NCBI RefSeq assembly: GCF_052030545.1
Contig: NZ_JBPDIH010000006.1
Coordinates: 186,001 to 250,000, forward strand
Source of the DNA: CANMXU01 sp052030545
GTDB taxonomy: Bacteria; Pseudomonadota; Gammaproteobacteria; Enterobacterales; Alteromonadaceae
Direction: 5' to 3'
DNA: 64,000 bases
A model generated the notes under the pieces. The model did no database searches. It saw only the letters and a program-made list of their open reading frames with translations, and was not told the DNA's origin. Positions 9,145-19,216 of the stretch are shown piece after piece (the first letter of the stretch is position 1; every line of letters begins with the position of its first letter). The translations under genes were made by a program, and so were the position numbers.

Positions 9145-9759
9145 TTAGTAATGTTGTTTTTTCGCTTGATTAACCACATGTTCAGGCATTTTTTCTGCAA
9201 GACTGGCAAGCAAGGTCGCTATTTTTTGATGTGTTTTTTTATCATCGGTTACAGCATGATGAAGCAATGAATAAAGCTCAGGGTAATCGAGTGGACTACC
9301 TAAGCCTTGCTGATAGATTTCAGCTAAGCGAATTTGCGCGTTTAAATTTTTAAGTAATGCGGCTTCTTTTAAGTAGATAATCGCTTTATCGGTATCGACT
9401 TGCATAAATTTGCCGACATGATGATAACGTCCTAACTGCTCTAATGCTTCAGGCAAGCCTTGATCAGCTGACAGTTTCATATAATGAAGTCCTAGCGAAA
9501 TATCTTTTTTAATACAAACACCATAAGCAAGCATATCGCCCCATAAAAACTGATACGACGGCATTTTTGCTTTAAGTGCACGCGCTTCAATATCTTGAAC
9601 TAGTTGGCAGTCGTCTAGGACCACTTGTCCTAAATGTTTATTTTCTTTAATAAGATCAAGAAGCTGATTGTCTGTGTATATTTGCACAGCACGCAGTTCT
9701 TTACTTTGTACGCCAAAGCTCAACACGATCAAAGAAATGAATAACACTATAATGCGCAT
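9145..9759 (-). CDS. motX: Sodium-type flagellar stator accessory protein MotX
   Basis: MotX sits in the T ring under the outer membrane and is needed for PomA/PomB stator function in polar sodium-driven flagella. The 204-aa product has a signal peptide (about residues 1-19), the MotX block DDCQLVQDIEARA with its cysteine, a second Cys in GDMLAYGVC, and Sel1-type TPR repeats (GLPEALEQLGRYHHVGK, LNAQIRLAEIYQQGLGSPLD). MotX is encoded next to rnr in related bacteria such as Shewanella. Assignment rests on remembered similarity to Vibrio MotX; a generic Sel1-repeat protein is the alternative. Confidence 0.88.
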   Translation of the reverse strand: MRIIVLFISLIVLSFGVQSKELRAVQIYTDNQLLDLIKENKHLGQVVLDDCQLVQDIEARALKAKMPSYQFLWGDMLAYGVCIKKDISLGLHYMKLSADQGLPEALEQLGRYHHVGKFMQVDTDKAIIYLKEAALLKNLNAQIRLAEIYQQGLGSPLDYPELYSLLHHAVTDDKKTHQKIATLLASLAEKMPEHVVNQAKKQHY

Positions 9760-9992
9760 AAAACACCTTAACTCTCAGAAAAAAGATAACGACAAACATT
9801 CGTCGTTATTTAGGTTATCGACCGTTAATACTAAAAATTGACACTTTTTTGCTTTCATCAATCAACGGAACAATTATTAGTAACTAAGCAATAATAATAC
9901 CATTAACCCTGTCACAATTAGGTTTTTGCTTGCACTTGCCGCTATTAAGGTATACAAATAAAACTAAGTTTAAGCGATTAAGGTTGATCACG

Positions 9993-11006
9993 ATGTCTGA
10001 ACTTAACCAATTGATTGAAAACTCACGTATTAATGAAAGCATTGCCGAAAAGCTTTTTGAGATAGAAACGCAAGTATTGGCATGTCAGTCGAGTCATCAA
10101 TTGCTAGAACTGTTACTCACCTCCATTAAAGATAAGTTTAATTTAACCGGCATAAGTCTATTAATGGTGGAACCAACGCCAATTAGTTACCTCCTTAACG
10201 GCAATATTCAGTCACCTTGGCACCAACAAAATACCCGTGCGATCAGTAGCGACAAGCTGACTAAACTTCATCCCGATAATAAGCCACTGTTAAGTAATCA
10301 AGTTTCAGACTTTGCAAACACCTTACCAAAAAGCTTATTAGCACAGGCAAAGTCACTGGCGCTAACACCACTTAAATTAGAAAATAAACTCTTTGCCAGC
10401 TTACTGTTTACTGATAGCGATCCTAGCCGTTTTCACCCTGAATTGGGCACTTATCATTTAGAGCAGTTGGCAGTAAAAGTAAGTCTGTGTTTATCAAACG
10501 TGTTAATACGCGAGCAATTAGAGCATATGGCGCATTACGATCGCTTAACTGGCGTAGCCAACCGACGCTTAATGGAAGACTGCATTGCGCAAGAGCTTAT
10601 TCGTCAAAAACGTTACGGCGTGCCGTTTTCGGTAATTTTTATCGACTGCAATAAATTCAAACAAATCAATGATACTTACGGCCACGACTGTGGCGACAAA
10701 GTACTGACTTATGTGGCAACTAGTCTTAAAGAGCTGATCAGGGAAAATGATCAATGCTTTCGTTATGCCGGAGATGAATTTGTTATCACCTTAGCCAGTC
10801 AAACCTATGGTGAAGCGGTATTAGCTGCCAAACGCTTGAGTGATTTTTTCATTAACAACCCCATGCCCTATCAAGGCAAGCAACTGCCAATTAGTATTAG
10901 TTGTGGCGTGGCCGCCAGTAATGGTCAACAAAACATGGATGAATTATTAAAAGCTGCCGATACTCAACTTTATCAACAAAAATCACTCTGTAGTGCGGGA
11001 AAGTAA
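9993..11006 (+). CDS. Diguanylate cyclase with N-terminal GAF-like domain
   Basis: Synthesises cyclic di-GMP from two GTP. Residues 1-165 resemble a GAF sensor domain. The GGDEF domain starts at about 170 (YDRLTGVANRRLMEDCI) and has the signature RYAGDEFVI (AGDEF at about 259-263), a variant that is normally active. An RxxD inhibitory site (REND) lies five residues before it, so product feedback is likely. No transmembrane segment is seen, so it should be cytoplasmic. The ATG at 9993 with AAGG upstream is preferred to a TTG 21 codons earlier. It is followed 49 bp later by an HD-GYP phosphodiesterase, giving an opposing pair. Confidence 0.93.
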   Translation: MSELNQLIENSRINESIAEKLFEIETQVLACQSSHQLLELLLTSIKDKFNLTGISLLMVEPTPISYLLNGNIQSPWHQQNTRAISSDKLTKLHPDNKPLLSNQVSDFANTLPKSLLAQAKSLALTPLKLENKLFASLLFTDSDPSRFHPELGTYHLEQLAVKVSLCLSNVLIREQLEHMAHYDRLTGVANRRLMEDCIAQELIRQKRYGVPFSVIFIDCNKFKQINDTYGHDCGDKVLTYVATSLKELIRENDQCFRYAGDEFVITLASQTYGEAVLAAKRLSDFFINNPMPYQGKQLPISISCGVAASNGQQNMDELLKAADTQLYQQKSLCSAGK

Positions 11007-11055
11007 ACTACTCTTAAAGTAAATAATCAATTAACAAAGCAATGGAATCGCTTAA

Positions 11056-12243
11056 ATGACAATTGAAATTAGTATTGATGAATTACAGGTCGGGCATTTT
11101 GTCATTAGTATTGCCGAGCAAAGTGGGCATTATCATCTAACTGAGCAAGGCTTAATAAAAAGTAATGCGGTCATTAATAATTTGCGCGTAAAAGGCATAA
11201 CGCGTATTCAGGTTGACTTGTCACAATCAAAATTTCCTTCTGCAATACCGTCTTCAAAATCGCAGCAAGCAACGGATGATTTACCCTTAATTGAGTCGCC
11301 AATGTTGGCAGAAGTAAAATCTGCCAAACGACTTTTTAAGCGTTCTAAAAATATTGCTGAAAAAGTTTATCAAGACGTTAGTGCTGGCCGAAAGCTTGAT
11401 GTAATGCCCGTTATTGATATCACCAACAATACCATAGATACCATTTTTACCAACCCCGATGCACTTGCCTGCGTGATTAATATTCGCCGTAAAGATGATT
11501 ATTTATTAGAGCATTCAGTTGCTGTATCCGTATTAATGACACTTTTTTGTCGTTATTTACAAATCGACAGAGCAACCACTGAGCAACTTGCCATTGGCGC
11601 TTTTTTGCATGATGTTGGCAAAATCATGATCCCAGAGCATATTTTACATAAGCCCGGTAAATTAACAGAAGCAGAGTTTACCGTGATGAAGACCCATGTG
11701 AATCATTCCATTAACATCATCAAACAAACCGACGGGATCTCTGCCATCAGTCTAGAAGTGGCGACCTTACATCATGAAAAACTTAATGGCACAGGCTATC
11801 CGTTTGCAGTGCCTGGTGAAGAAATTTCTCGCTTTGGCCGCATGATCACCATTTGCGACATTTTTGATGCCTTAACAGCAAACCGCGTTTATAAAGAAGG
11901 TTTTAGTCATGTAAAATCATTTAGTATTTTACGGCAATTAGCGCAAGATAATCAGCTAGATACTCAATTAGTTGATCAGTTTATAAAATGCATGGGCGTC
12001 TACCCCGTTGGTTCATTAGTGCAACTTGGTTCAAACAAATTAGCCATTGTAGAAAGTCGCAATGACCACGATCCGGTTAACCCGCAAGTGCGTACTTTTT
12101 ATAGATCAGATAGAAATAGTTATGAGCGAATCGAAGATATCGATTTAGCCACCAACGACGACTTTATCGAAAAAGAAGTTCGCGCCGATGACTTTGATTT
12201 AGATATGAACCAAATTATTGAGTTCATTTTAATGGAAGGCTAA
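11056..12243 (+). CDS. HD-GYP cyclic-di-GMP phosphodiesterase with DUF3391 domain
   Basis: HD-GYP enzymes hydrolyse cyclic di-GMP to GMP. Residues 1-135 form a DUF3391 domain (starting TIEISIDELQVGHFVI). The catalytic domain spans about 140-335 with HDVGKIMIPEHIL near residue 185, HHEKLNGTGYP near 239 (an intact HHE and GYP signature) and CDIFDALTANR. All metal-binding residues of an active enzyme appear present. It lies just behind a diguanylate cyclase gene on the same strand and is convergent with the BLUF gene 20 bp away. A soluble, cytoplasmic protein. Confidence 0.93.
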   Translation: MTIEISIDELQVGHFVISIAEQSGHYHLTEQGLIKSNAVINNLRVKGITRIQVDLSQSKFPSAIPSSKSQQATDDLPLIESPMLAEVKSAKRLFKRSKNIAEKVYQDVSAGRKLDVMPVIDITNNTIDTIFTNPDALACVINIRRKDDYLLEHSVAVSVLMTLFCRYLQIDRATTEQLAIGAFLHDVGKIMIPEHILHKPGKLTEAEFTVMKTHVNHSINIIKQTDGISAISLEVATLHHEKLNGTGYPFAVPGEEISRFGRMITICDIFDALTANRVYKEGFSHVKSFSILRQLAQDNQLDTQLVDQFIKCMGVYPVGSLVQLGSNKLAIVESRNDHDPVNPQVRTFYRSDRNSYERIEDIDLATNDDFIEKEVRADDFDLDMNQIIEFILMEG

Positions 12244-12262
12244 TACATTTTTGCCGAGCGAA

Positions 12263-12682
12263 TTAACGCAATGAGTCTTTGAAACTGTTGAGTAACTTAG
12301 CAATGCCTGTAGCACTTTGGGTTAAGTATTCTGCATCGGTTTTGTTCATCAAAAACTCAGAAAAACCCTCTAGTTTATCAATTTCTGCTTGGCTTAACGC
12401 TTTAAACGCCATCGACCAATTAGCAAAGCTTCTTTTGTTAATCTCTTTACGCTGTACCACTGTATTACCGGCGTTGCGGTTATCTTTAACAATAGCTTGA
12501 TAGATTTCATCAACATCTTTAGCGTCACCTTCAAGCACTTGCAGAAAACTATAATTAGCGTAAAGCAACATGCCGGTAACCTGTTGCGCTTTGTTTCTTT
12601 CTCGCGCTTGCTCAAGTAATTCCAGCAAGCTGTCTTTGTCCATAATTTTTGTTGCCGCACTTACATAGATCAAATGGATCAT
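12263..12682 (-). CDS. BLUF-domain blue-light receptor, short form
   Basis: BLUF proteins bind FAD and sense blue light through a Tyr-Gln-FAD hydrogen-bond switch. All key positions are present with the right spacing: Tyr6 (IYVS), Asn30, Gln48 (SFLQVLEG), and the semi-conserved Trp89/Met91 pair (FANWSM). The 139-aa length means a BLUF domain (1-95) plus a short helical tail and no output domain, so it must act by protein-protein contact. It converges on the HD-GYP gene and sits near a diguanylate cyclase and motX, which suggests light control of c-di-GMP or motility; this is inference from position. Confidence 0.95.
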   Translation of the reverse strand: MIHLIYVSAATKIMDKDSLLELLEQARERNKAQQVTGMLLYANYSFLQVLEGDAKDVDEIYQAIVKDNRNAGNTVVQRKEINKRSFANWSMAFKALSQAEIDKLEGFSEFLMNKTDAEYLTQSATGIAKLLNSFKDSLR

Positions 12683-12969
12683 ATGAACTTTTTCCTTAAA
12701 GTGATTGATACCAATGACCTTAATATTTTAGTTGCTTGGTATTATTGAACCTGAGCTCGATTAATAGCTATTTTACTAAATAAATGATCACTCAGCTTGA
12801 GATAATTCCCCTGTAAAAACATAGCACTAATAGAGTATAAATAGCAAAAATAAGCATAGGTAAAAATGATAAAGAATGAAGCGGCAAAGTAATTAAGAAG
12901 CAAGGTAAAAAAGAAAGATAAGGAAGAAAACGCTTAGCTAGCAACAACTAACTAAGCGAGAAATAGCGA

Positions 12970-13527
12970 TTAACCAAGTAATTGACCTAAACCGTCAGTC
13001 AATACTTGCTTGGCTTTTTGACCTTGTTCTGTATCTAAATAGCTTTGCGCACTTGAAACAAAACCACTGATCATGTCAGGGGTTAAACCTAAGGCTTCAA
13101 ATTGCTTTTTAACATCGTTAATAGATTTTAAGGAATCGCTATATTCAGAGGCTTTATCAAGTAAGCCACCTAAACCTTCACTTGAACTTAACTGGCTAAT
13201 ATCAGGCATATTAGCAACTAACCCTTCAGCGCCAGGCAAAGATTGAGCAAGCTGCTGAAATTGTTCTGCTGAAACATTGTTTTTTACGTAATTTAAAATA
13301 GCGCCCATGCCACCGGCGGCTTGTTCTGAATTGACGTCAAGTGAACTGGTTAACATATCAATCAAGCCACTTGTGCTTGGTAACGCGCTTGTGTCTTGTT
13401 CAATCGTTTGCTGCTTTTCTTCACCTAAGCCGACGAGGCTTTTTAAGCTATCAAGCCAGCTTGTTTCTTCAGCAACAGCTGAAGTGCTTAAGATTGATGC
13501 GGTTAATAATACGATGAGTTTTTTCAT
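12970..13527 (-). CDS. DUF2780 family exported protein
   Basis: 185-aa protein with a signal peptide (KKLIVLLTASILSTSAVA, cut after about residue 19). The Gly/Ser-rich mature region (GLIDMLTSSLDVNSEQAAGG, IDMLTSSL..GAILNYVKNN) has the alternating short helices of DUF2780, a family related by annotation to the Vibrio VcgC/VcgE proteins. Function unknown. A hairpin (CGCTTAG...CTAAGCG near 12931-12959) just beyond the stop may be its terminator. It is transcribed in the same direction as, and downstream of, the RND efflux genes, but is separated by 128 bp and probably independent. Confidence 0.8.
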   Translation of the reverse strand: MKKLIVLLTASILSTSAVAEETSWLDSLKSLVGLGEEKQQTIEQDTSALPSTSGLIDMLTSSLDVNSEQAAGGMGAILNYVKNNVSAEQFQQLAQSLPGAEGLVANMPDISQLSSSEGLGGLLDKASEYSDSLKSINDVKKQFEALGLTPDMISGFVSSAQSYLDTEQGQKAKQVLTDGLGQLLG

Positions 13528-13655
13528 TAAATTGATCCGTAAATTAGTGTGTAACTACTTTGTAAAAACCAAGTGTACTATATTTTTTGCCGGCGAAAAT
13601 GCTTTTCATTCACTTTCCTTGCCTGTCGAATAAAGTCTTCACTACGCGGCACTGT

Positions 13656-16600
13656 TCATCGGTTTGACTGTTTCTGTTGTCGTCGATACCTGCTGGGCAC
13701 GTTTTTATCTTTACGGTTATCGCGAAGCATTAATAAACAAGGTGTTAATACTAACGTCAGCATAGTCGCAAAAGCCAAACCACCGGCAACCGCTGTAGCG
13801 AGCTGTGTCCACCACTGAGTTGATGGTGCGCCAAAAACCGCAGTACGATTGAAGAAATCTAAATTAACCTGCAATACCATCGGCAATAAACCTAAAATGG
13901 TGGTAATTGTGGTTAGCATTACCGGGCGCAAGCGTTGTGCGCCAGTTCTAAGCACTGCATCAATAGCAGTCAAGCCTTCTTTTCTTAGGACATTGTAGGT
14001 ATCAATTAAAACGATATTATTGTTAACCACAATACCTGCCAATGAAATTACGCCGATCCCGCCCATGACAATGCCAAACGGTTTTTGCACCAATAACAAC
14101 GCCAAAAATACGCCAACGGTTGAAAAAATCACTGCACTTAAAATAAGAAAGGCCTGATAGAAACTATTAAACTGAGTCACCAAAATAATTGCCATAACAA
14201 ACAAGGCGATACCAAAGGCGTTGACTAAAAAGGCTTGCGACTCTTCTTGATCTTCGTTTTGCCCTTTCACTTTAATATCAACGCTATAATCTAAGCCAAG
14301 CTCAGGAAATTTTTGCTCTAGTAGCGGTAATTCTTTAATCAGCTGCGCGCCCGGCACTAAATTAGCTTGAATGGTGACAACACGTTTACTGTCGACGCGG
14401 CGAATGGTATCCACCTTTGGCGCCGCTTTACGTTCAACAAAGCTACTGACCGGCACTAAGCCATAAGGGGTTTTTAATCGCAAAGTATCTAATCGGCCAA
14501 TATTGCGTTTGTCTTCTGGAAATCGCACGCGGATATCGAGTTCATCATCAACATCATCTGGTCGATATTCACCAAGCTTTAAACCATTAGTCACCATTTG
14601 CACAGTCGAGCCAACTAACGCAGCATCTGCGCCATAAGTCGCGGCTAAACTGCGGTCAATCTTCAGTTGCCATTCAATACCGGGTTTTGAGCCGGTATCT
14701 TCAATATCGGTAAAGGTGCCGTGTTCAATCAGCGCATTGCGAATAATTTTGACTGAGTCTTGTAATTTGTCGGGGAATTTAGAACTCAACTCAATGCGCA
14801 AGTCTTTACCACTTTGCGGTCCGTCTTCATTTTTGCGGATCTCGATTTCAACACCGGCTAAATCTTCGGTGCGGCCACGAATATCAGTAATAATTTCATC
14901 AGCAGGTTTACGGTATTGCCAGTTCAAAAAGTTCACCCGAAAAGTACCAATTTGGTCATTACCCCCAGTACGGGTATATAAAGTATCTATTTCTTCCATG
15001 TCTAAAATGCGGTTTTCAATATCAACCATAATCGCATCTTTTTCGCGAATAGATAAATCGCCATGAGAGCGCACCACCATAGTGGCACTGGCAGGTTCAA
15101 TGTCTGGAAAAAACACGACACCTAAGCCCGATTTAGCGTAAGAAATAATCACTAAACCTGCTAAGAAAAACGTTATTGCGATAACTTTCCATGGGTGACG
15201 TGTCGCTCGAGCAAGTAAACGAATATAGCCACCAGTGAAGCCTTTTAACGCTGACAAATCACCATCTTCAGTTTGCAATACTTGTTGTTGTTCTTCTTTA
15301 CTGATGACCCGTGATTTGCCAAACACCGTGCCTAATGTCGGCACAAAAATCAACGCCATGGCTAACGACGCAGTTAAAACCGCAATTAAGGTAATGGGAA
15401 GATATTTCATAAACTCTCCCATCATGCCCGGCCAAAACATCAGTGGTGCAAAAGCGGCTAATGTCGTCGCGGTTGACGCAATTATCGGCCACGCCATACG
15501 CCGAGCTGCCATGCCATAAGCTTGTTTACGAGAAAAGCCTTCGTTCATTTGCCTGTCGGCAAATTCGGTGACAACAATTGCGCCATCAACAAGCATACCA
15601 ACCGCCATAATAAGGCCAAATAAAACGACAATATTTACGGTAAAACCGGCAATGGCCAATACTAAAATACCGGTTAAAAATGCCCCAGGAATAGCAAAGC
15701 CGACGAGCATCGCCGTGCGTGTACCTAAGGCAGCAATAATGACGATAACCACCAATAAAACTGCAGAAAAGACATTATTTTGTAAATCATTTAAGGTATT
15801 TTTCACCTCAACTGACTGGTCGCCAACATAGTCAACATTGACTTGCTCGGGCCATTTTTGTTGCGCAGTAGCGATTAGGCTTTTAACGTTATTAACGGTT
15901 TCAATAATGTTTTCACCGGAACGTTTTTTTACTTCTAATGAGATAGAACGATTGCCATTTAAGCGCGCAAAAGTATTTGGATCTTTATAAGCACGACGCA
16001 CAGTTGACACATCTTCAAAGGTGATCACCCGATCGCCATCAACCTTAATTGGCAACTCTAATAAATCTTGAATGGTTTCAAAAACCGACGGTACTTTTAT
16101 CGCAAAACGACCTTTACCTGTATCCATAGTACCTGCGGGTACTAATCGGTTATTACGTTCAACTAGGTTATAAATATCGCTTTGGTCTAGGCCGTAGCTT
16201 TCCATCAACAGCGGGTCGACAATAATTTCAACCATGTCTTCACGGTCGCCACCAATATCAACTTCCAGCACTTCTTTCATGCCTTCAATTTTATCTTTTA
16301 GGTTACGTGCTAAGGTCAATAAACCGCGTTCGGTTACTGGCCCTGATAAAATCACCGTAACCGCTGGCACTTCATTGGCCATGGTGACTTCATGAACTTC
16401 GGGTTCTTCTGACTCTGACGGCAACTTTGCTTTCGCTAAAGTCACTTTATCGCGCACATCTGCTAGGGCTTCTTTTGGATCTAAACCAGCTAAAAATTCA
16501 AGCGTAATTGAGGCATGACCTTCGCCAGCATTAGCCGACATTTCTTTAATGCCAGCAATGGTTTTTAACTCTTTTTCCATCGGCCGAACAAGCATGCGTT

Positions 16601-16781
16601 CAGCATCTTCAGGCGATATTCCGTCATGCACCATAGAAACATAAATGATCGGAATGGTAATATCTGGGTTCGCTTCTTTGGCAATATTAATGTAAGTCAC
16701 CGCACCCGAAATAAGCAGTAAAACAAAGACCATTAATACTGATCGCGTGCGATTTAGCGCCGCATCAATAATAGATAACAT
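13656..16781 (-). CDS. RND efflux transporter permease, HAE-1 like
   Basis: Inner-membrane proton-driven pump of the AcrB superfamily that exports substrates with a periplasmic adaptor and an outer-membrane channel. The 1041 aa show the usual plan: TM1 at about 14-32, first periplasmic loop (HDGISPEDAERMLVRPMEKE), TM block 340-560 containing GLIMAVGMLVDGAIVVTEF, second periplasmic loop, and a C-terminal TM block with SLAGIVVNNNIVLIDTYN. The substrate is unknown; the sequence is closer to drug/HAE-type than to CusA heavy-metal pumps. Its ATG overlaps the stop of the adaptor gene by one base. No outer-membrane factor gene follows. Confidence 0.95.
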   Translation of the reverse strand: MLSIIDAALNRTRSVLMVFVLLLISGAVTYINIAKEANPDITIPIIYVSMVHDGISPEDAERMLVRPMEKELKTIAGIKEMSANAGEGHASITLEFLAGLDPKEALADVRDKVTLAKAKLPSESEEPEVHEVTMANEVPAVTVILSGPVTERGLLTLARNLKDKIEGMKEVLEVDIGGDREDMVEIIVDPLLMESYGLDQSDIYNLVERNNRLVPAGTMDTGKGRFAIKVPSVFETIQDLLELPIKVDGDRVITFEDVSTVRRAYKDPNTFARLNGNRSISLEVKKRSGENIIETVNNVKSLIATAQQKWPEQVNVDYVGDQSVEVKNTLNDLQNNVFSAVLLVVIVIIAALGTRTAMLVGFAIPGAFLTGILVLAIAGFTVNIVVLFGLIMAVGMLVDGAIVVTEFADRQMNEGFSRKQAYGMAARRMAWPIIASTATTLAAFAPLMFWPGMMGEFMKYLPITLIAVLTASLAMALIFVPTLGTVFGKSRVISKEEQQQVLQTEDGDLSALKGFTGGYIRLLARATRHPWKVIAITFFLAGLVIISYAKSGLGVVFFPDIEPASATMVVRSHGDLSIREKDAIMVDIENRILDMEEIDTLYTRTGGNDQIGTFRVNFLNWQYRKPADEIITDIRGRTEDLAGVEIEIRKNEDGPQSGKDLRIELSSKFPDKLQDSVKIIRNALIEHGTFTDIEDTGSKPGIEWQLKIDRSLAATYGADAALVGSTVQMVTNGLKLGEYRPDDVDDELDIRVRFPEDKRNIGRLDTLRLKTPYGLVPVSSFVERKAAPKVDTIRRVDSKRVVTIQANLVPGAQLIKELPLLEQKFPELGLDYSVDIKVKGQNEDQEESQAFLVNAFGIALFVMAIILVTQFNSFYQAFLILSAVIFSTVGVFLALLLVQKPFGIVMGGIGVISLAGIVVNNNIVLIDTYNVLRKEGLTAIDAVLRTGAQRLRPVMLTTITTILGLLPMVLQVNLDFFNRTAVFGAPSTQWWTQLATAVAGGLAFATMLTLVLTPCLLMLRDNRKDKNVPSRYRRQQKQSNR

Positions 16782-17902
16782 TAGTTGCTCTCTCTATCGC
16801 TTGACGCTGCTTGCTTAGATTGACTTGAGGCAAATACCGCTTCAACGGTATCATGTTCACGCACAAAACCTTGCCCTAAGGTAATAATGTCCGCTTGTTC
16901 GCCAAGCCCTGCGAGCCAAATACCATCACTTTCGGTTTTAACAATATCAATTGGGGTAAATTTCACTTGGTTATTTTCCACCGTTTTCACGCCAATATTG
17001 CCTTGTGCATCAAGGGCAAGTAATGCCGGTGAAATTTTAATTGCTGCCACTTGCGCTAATGGAATATTGACTTCAGCACTAATGCCGGCAAGTAAACGGT
17101 TATTTTCATTAGGAATATTCACTTCAATTTTAAAAGTATTGGTATTTTCATCAGCAACGCTGGCGATATAACGAATTTCGCCTTGAGTATTGTGACGATT
17201 CAATAATCTTATTTGCGCCTGTTGACCAACCGCGATGCGCTCTATTTGATTTTCTGTGACATGGGCACGCACAACCAAAGGGTTAAGATCTGCGATCATC
17301 GCGATTTGATCACCCGATTTTACGTAGTCGCCTTGCTCAACATAACGACTATTTAACACACCATCAAAAGGCGCACGGATCAGGGTATTTTCTAGGGCAA
17401 TATCGAGTCGTTTAATGTCAGCTTTCACTGCCTGTAAATTGGCAAAAGCGATACTCAATTGCACTTGACCTTGATAACCATCTTTATTGAGTTTTTTAGC
17501 GCCGCTGTATTCCATTTCACGTTGAGCTAATAGCGCCTGACTACGAGCAAGTTGCAACTCAAGATCGTTAACTTCAATTTTGGCAATAATTTGTCCGGTT
17601 TTCACCATCGAACCACGCTTGGCTAATACTTCAACAATTTGACCATCGAGTTCCGATTTTAAGGTTACAATGCGATCCGGCTCAGTGCGACCGTATAATT
17701 CCACCAAGTCGCTAATGTGCTCAGCAACGCGAGTTTCAACTTGAACTTTCGGAATAATTTGCGCTTGTTTGGCTTTTTTTTCCGGTATGGTTTGCGTTTT
17801 CATTACGCCAGAGGCCATCCAGAAAATTAACAAAAGTGAAATAATAATGGCAATAATATATGGACGCTGGGCAAACCATTGGCGAGTGGATGATAATGGC
17901 AT
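16781..17902 (-). CDS. RND efflux periplasmic adaptor subunit
   Basis: Membrane-fusion protein (HlyD/AcrA family) bridging the RND pump and an outer-membrane channel. One N-terminal membrane anchor (about residues 12-32), a lipoyl/barrel-sandwich half (VVELYGRTEPDRIVTLKSEL..GQIVEVLAKRGSMVKTGQII), a short alpha-hairpin, the second lipoyl half (LIRAPFDGVLNSRYVEQGDYV) and beta-barrel domains follow. No lipoprotein cysteine. The ATG at 17900-17902 has AGGAG at good distance and is preferred to a start seven codons upstream. It is co-transcribed with the permease gene. Confidence 0.94.
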   Translation of the reverse strand: MPLSSTRQWFAQRPYIIAIIISLLLIFWMASGVMKTQTIPEKKAKQAQIIPKVQVETRVAEHISDLVELYGRTEPDRIVTLKSELDGQIVEVLAKRGSMVKTGQIIAKIEVNDLELQLARSQALLAQREMEYSGAKKLNKDGYQGQVQLSIAFANLQAVKADIKRLDIALENTLIRAPFDGVLNSRYVEQGDYVKSGDQIAMIADLNPLVVRAHVTENQIERIAVGQQAQIRLLNRHNTQGEIRYIASVADENTNTFKIEVNIPNENNRLLAGISAEVNIPLAQVAAIKISPALLALDAQGNIGVKTVENNQVKFTPIDIVKTESDGIWLAGLGEQADIITLGQGFVREHDTVEAVFASSQSKQAASSDRESN

Positions 17903-18185
17903 AATGTCTCCTAACAATAACACTCGCTATCTTACACTGCTAAAAATGTACATTCGAGTGACAGATTGCAACATTTTATGTAACCCTGCCCTTTGCTACG
18001 TATCGGTTACTGTACAAAGATACCAAGCGTTAACTACTGCCGCCTTCAGAGCCAAAGCGCTTTTTACACAACCTTTACAGCCACTGCATTGCATTTAATT
18101 GCTGAAAAACATTACTATCTTTGTGCTTTTACTTTAGGGGCTAAATCATTAACCCCGTTTATTATGCTTACCGCGAGATTAAATA

Positions 18186-19172
18186 ATGCAAACTCCTGCC
18201 TCATCATCTATCGAATCAATACAAGTTATTGCAAATCTTCGCAATGAAGTTGCCAAAGTAATTGTTGGGCAAGAGCAGTTAATTGAACGTTTACTGTTAG
18301 CATTGATGTGTCAAAGCCACGTATTAATTGAAGGTATTCCCGGCCTTGCTAAAACCTTAACGGTAAATACCTTAGCAAATGCGCTTGGTTTAAAATTTTC
18401 TCGCGTGCAATTTACCCCAGATTTGCTACCTGGCGACTTAACTGGCACACAAGTCTATAACCCAAATACGCAGCAATTTGACAATCAAAAAGGGCCTATT
18501 TTTGCCAATATTGTTTTGGCTGATGAAATCAATCGCTCACCAGCGAAAGTACAATCGGCGTTATTAGAGGCCATGCAAGAAAAGCAAGTTACCATAGGAA
18601 AAGAGGTCAATGCCTTACCTCAACCCTTTTTAGTATTAGCAACGCAAAATCCAGTTGAACAAGAAGGCACCTATCCCTTACCAGAAGCGCAAGTCGACCG
18701 CTTTATGTTTAAAGTAAAAGTTGATTATCCAAGCTTTGATCAAGAGCTTGAAGTAATGCGCAGAATGTCGACGCCAGATATTAAGACAGAACCAGTAAAG
18801 CCCGTTGTTACTATTGAGCAAATTCAGCAACTACGCACGCAAGTGGCAAAGGTATATTTAGATCCAAACCTTGAAAAATATATTGTGCACTTGATCAACG
18901 CAACACGTCAGCCACAACAGTACCAACTTGCCATTAACGACTTGATCCGTTTTGGCGCTTCACCGCGAGCAACAATTAATCTAGCAATGGCCGCTCGCGC
19001 ACTGGCAGTAATGCATGGCCGAGATCATGTACTACCTGAGGATATTCGCCAACTTGCCCCTGATATTCTGCGCCATCGTATTGCGCTTAGCTACAAAGCT
19101 GAAGCACAAGGAATTTGCTCTGAAAACCTCATTGAGCAAATTTTGGCGGCAGTAAGCATTCCACAAGACTAA
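18186..19172 (+). CDS. MoxR family AAA+ ATPase
   Basis: MoxR ATPases act as chaperones for maturation or stress-response complexes, usually together with VWA-domain proteins encoded beside them. The 328-aa protein has Walker A GIPGLAKT at about residue 50-57, Walker B VLADEINRSPAKVQSALLEA, the sensor-1 ATQNPVEQEGTYPLPEAQ and a C-terminal lid with RFGASPRATINLAMAARALA. It is the first of six tightly spaced genes (MoxR, DUF58, BatD-like, VWA, VWA-TPR, BatD/E-like). The gap before it (17903-18185) is shared with the divergent efflux genes and shows no other gene. Confidence 0.96.
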   Translation: MQTPASSSIESIQVIANLRNEVAKVIVGQEQLIERLLLALMCQSHVLIEGIPGLAKTLTVNTLANALGLKFSRVQFTPDLLPGDLTGTQVYNPNTQQFDNQKGPIFANIVLADEINRSPAKVQSALLEAMQEKQVTIGKEVNALPQPFLVLATQNPVEQEGTYPLPEAQVDRFMFKVKVDYPSFDQELEVMRRMSTPDIKTEPVKPVVTIEQIQQLRTQVAKVYLDPNLEKYIVHLINATRQPQQYQLAINDLIRFGASPRATINLAMAARALAVMHGRDHVLPEDIRQLAPDILRHRIALSYKAEAQGICSENLIEQILAAVSIPQD

Positions 19173-19216
19173 CGGTTTACGCTTGTTTCTTAAAATTGAC
19201 TTAATAAGTTTTGAAT

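Noticed and set aside
12683..12969. Hidden gene between the BLUF and DUF2780 genes
   Set aside because: Only very short frames occur, without ribosome binding sites or recognisable motifs; the region is AT-rich spacer.
15235..15831. Plus-strand frames within the RND pump gene
   Set aside because: Shadow frames of a 1041-aa conserved gene; products have no recognisable domain.
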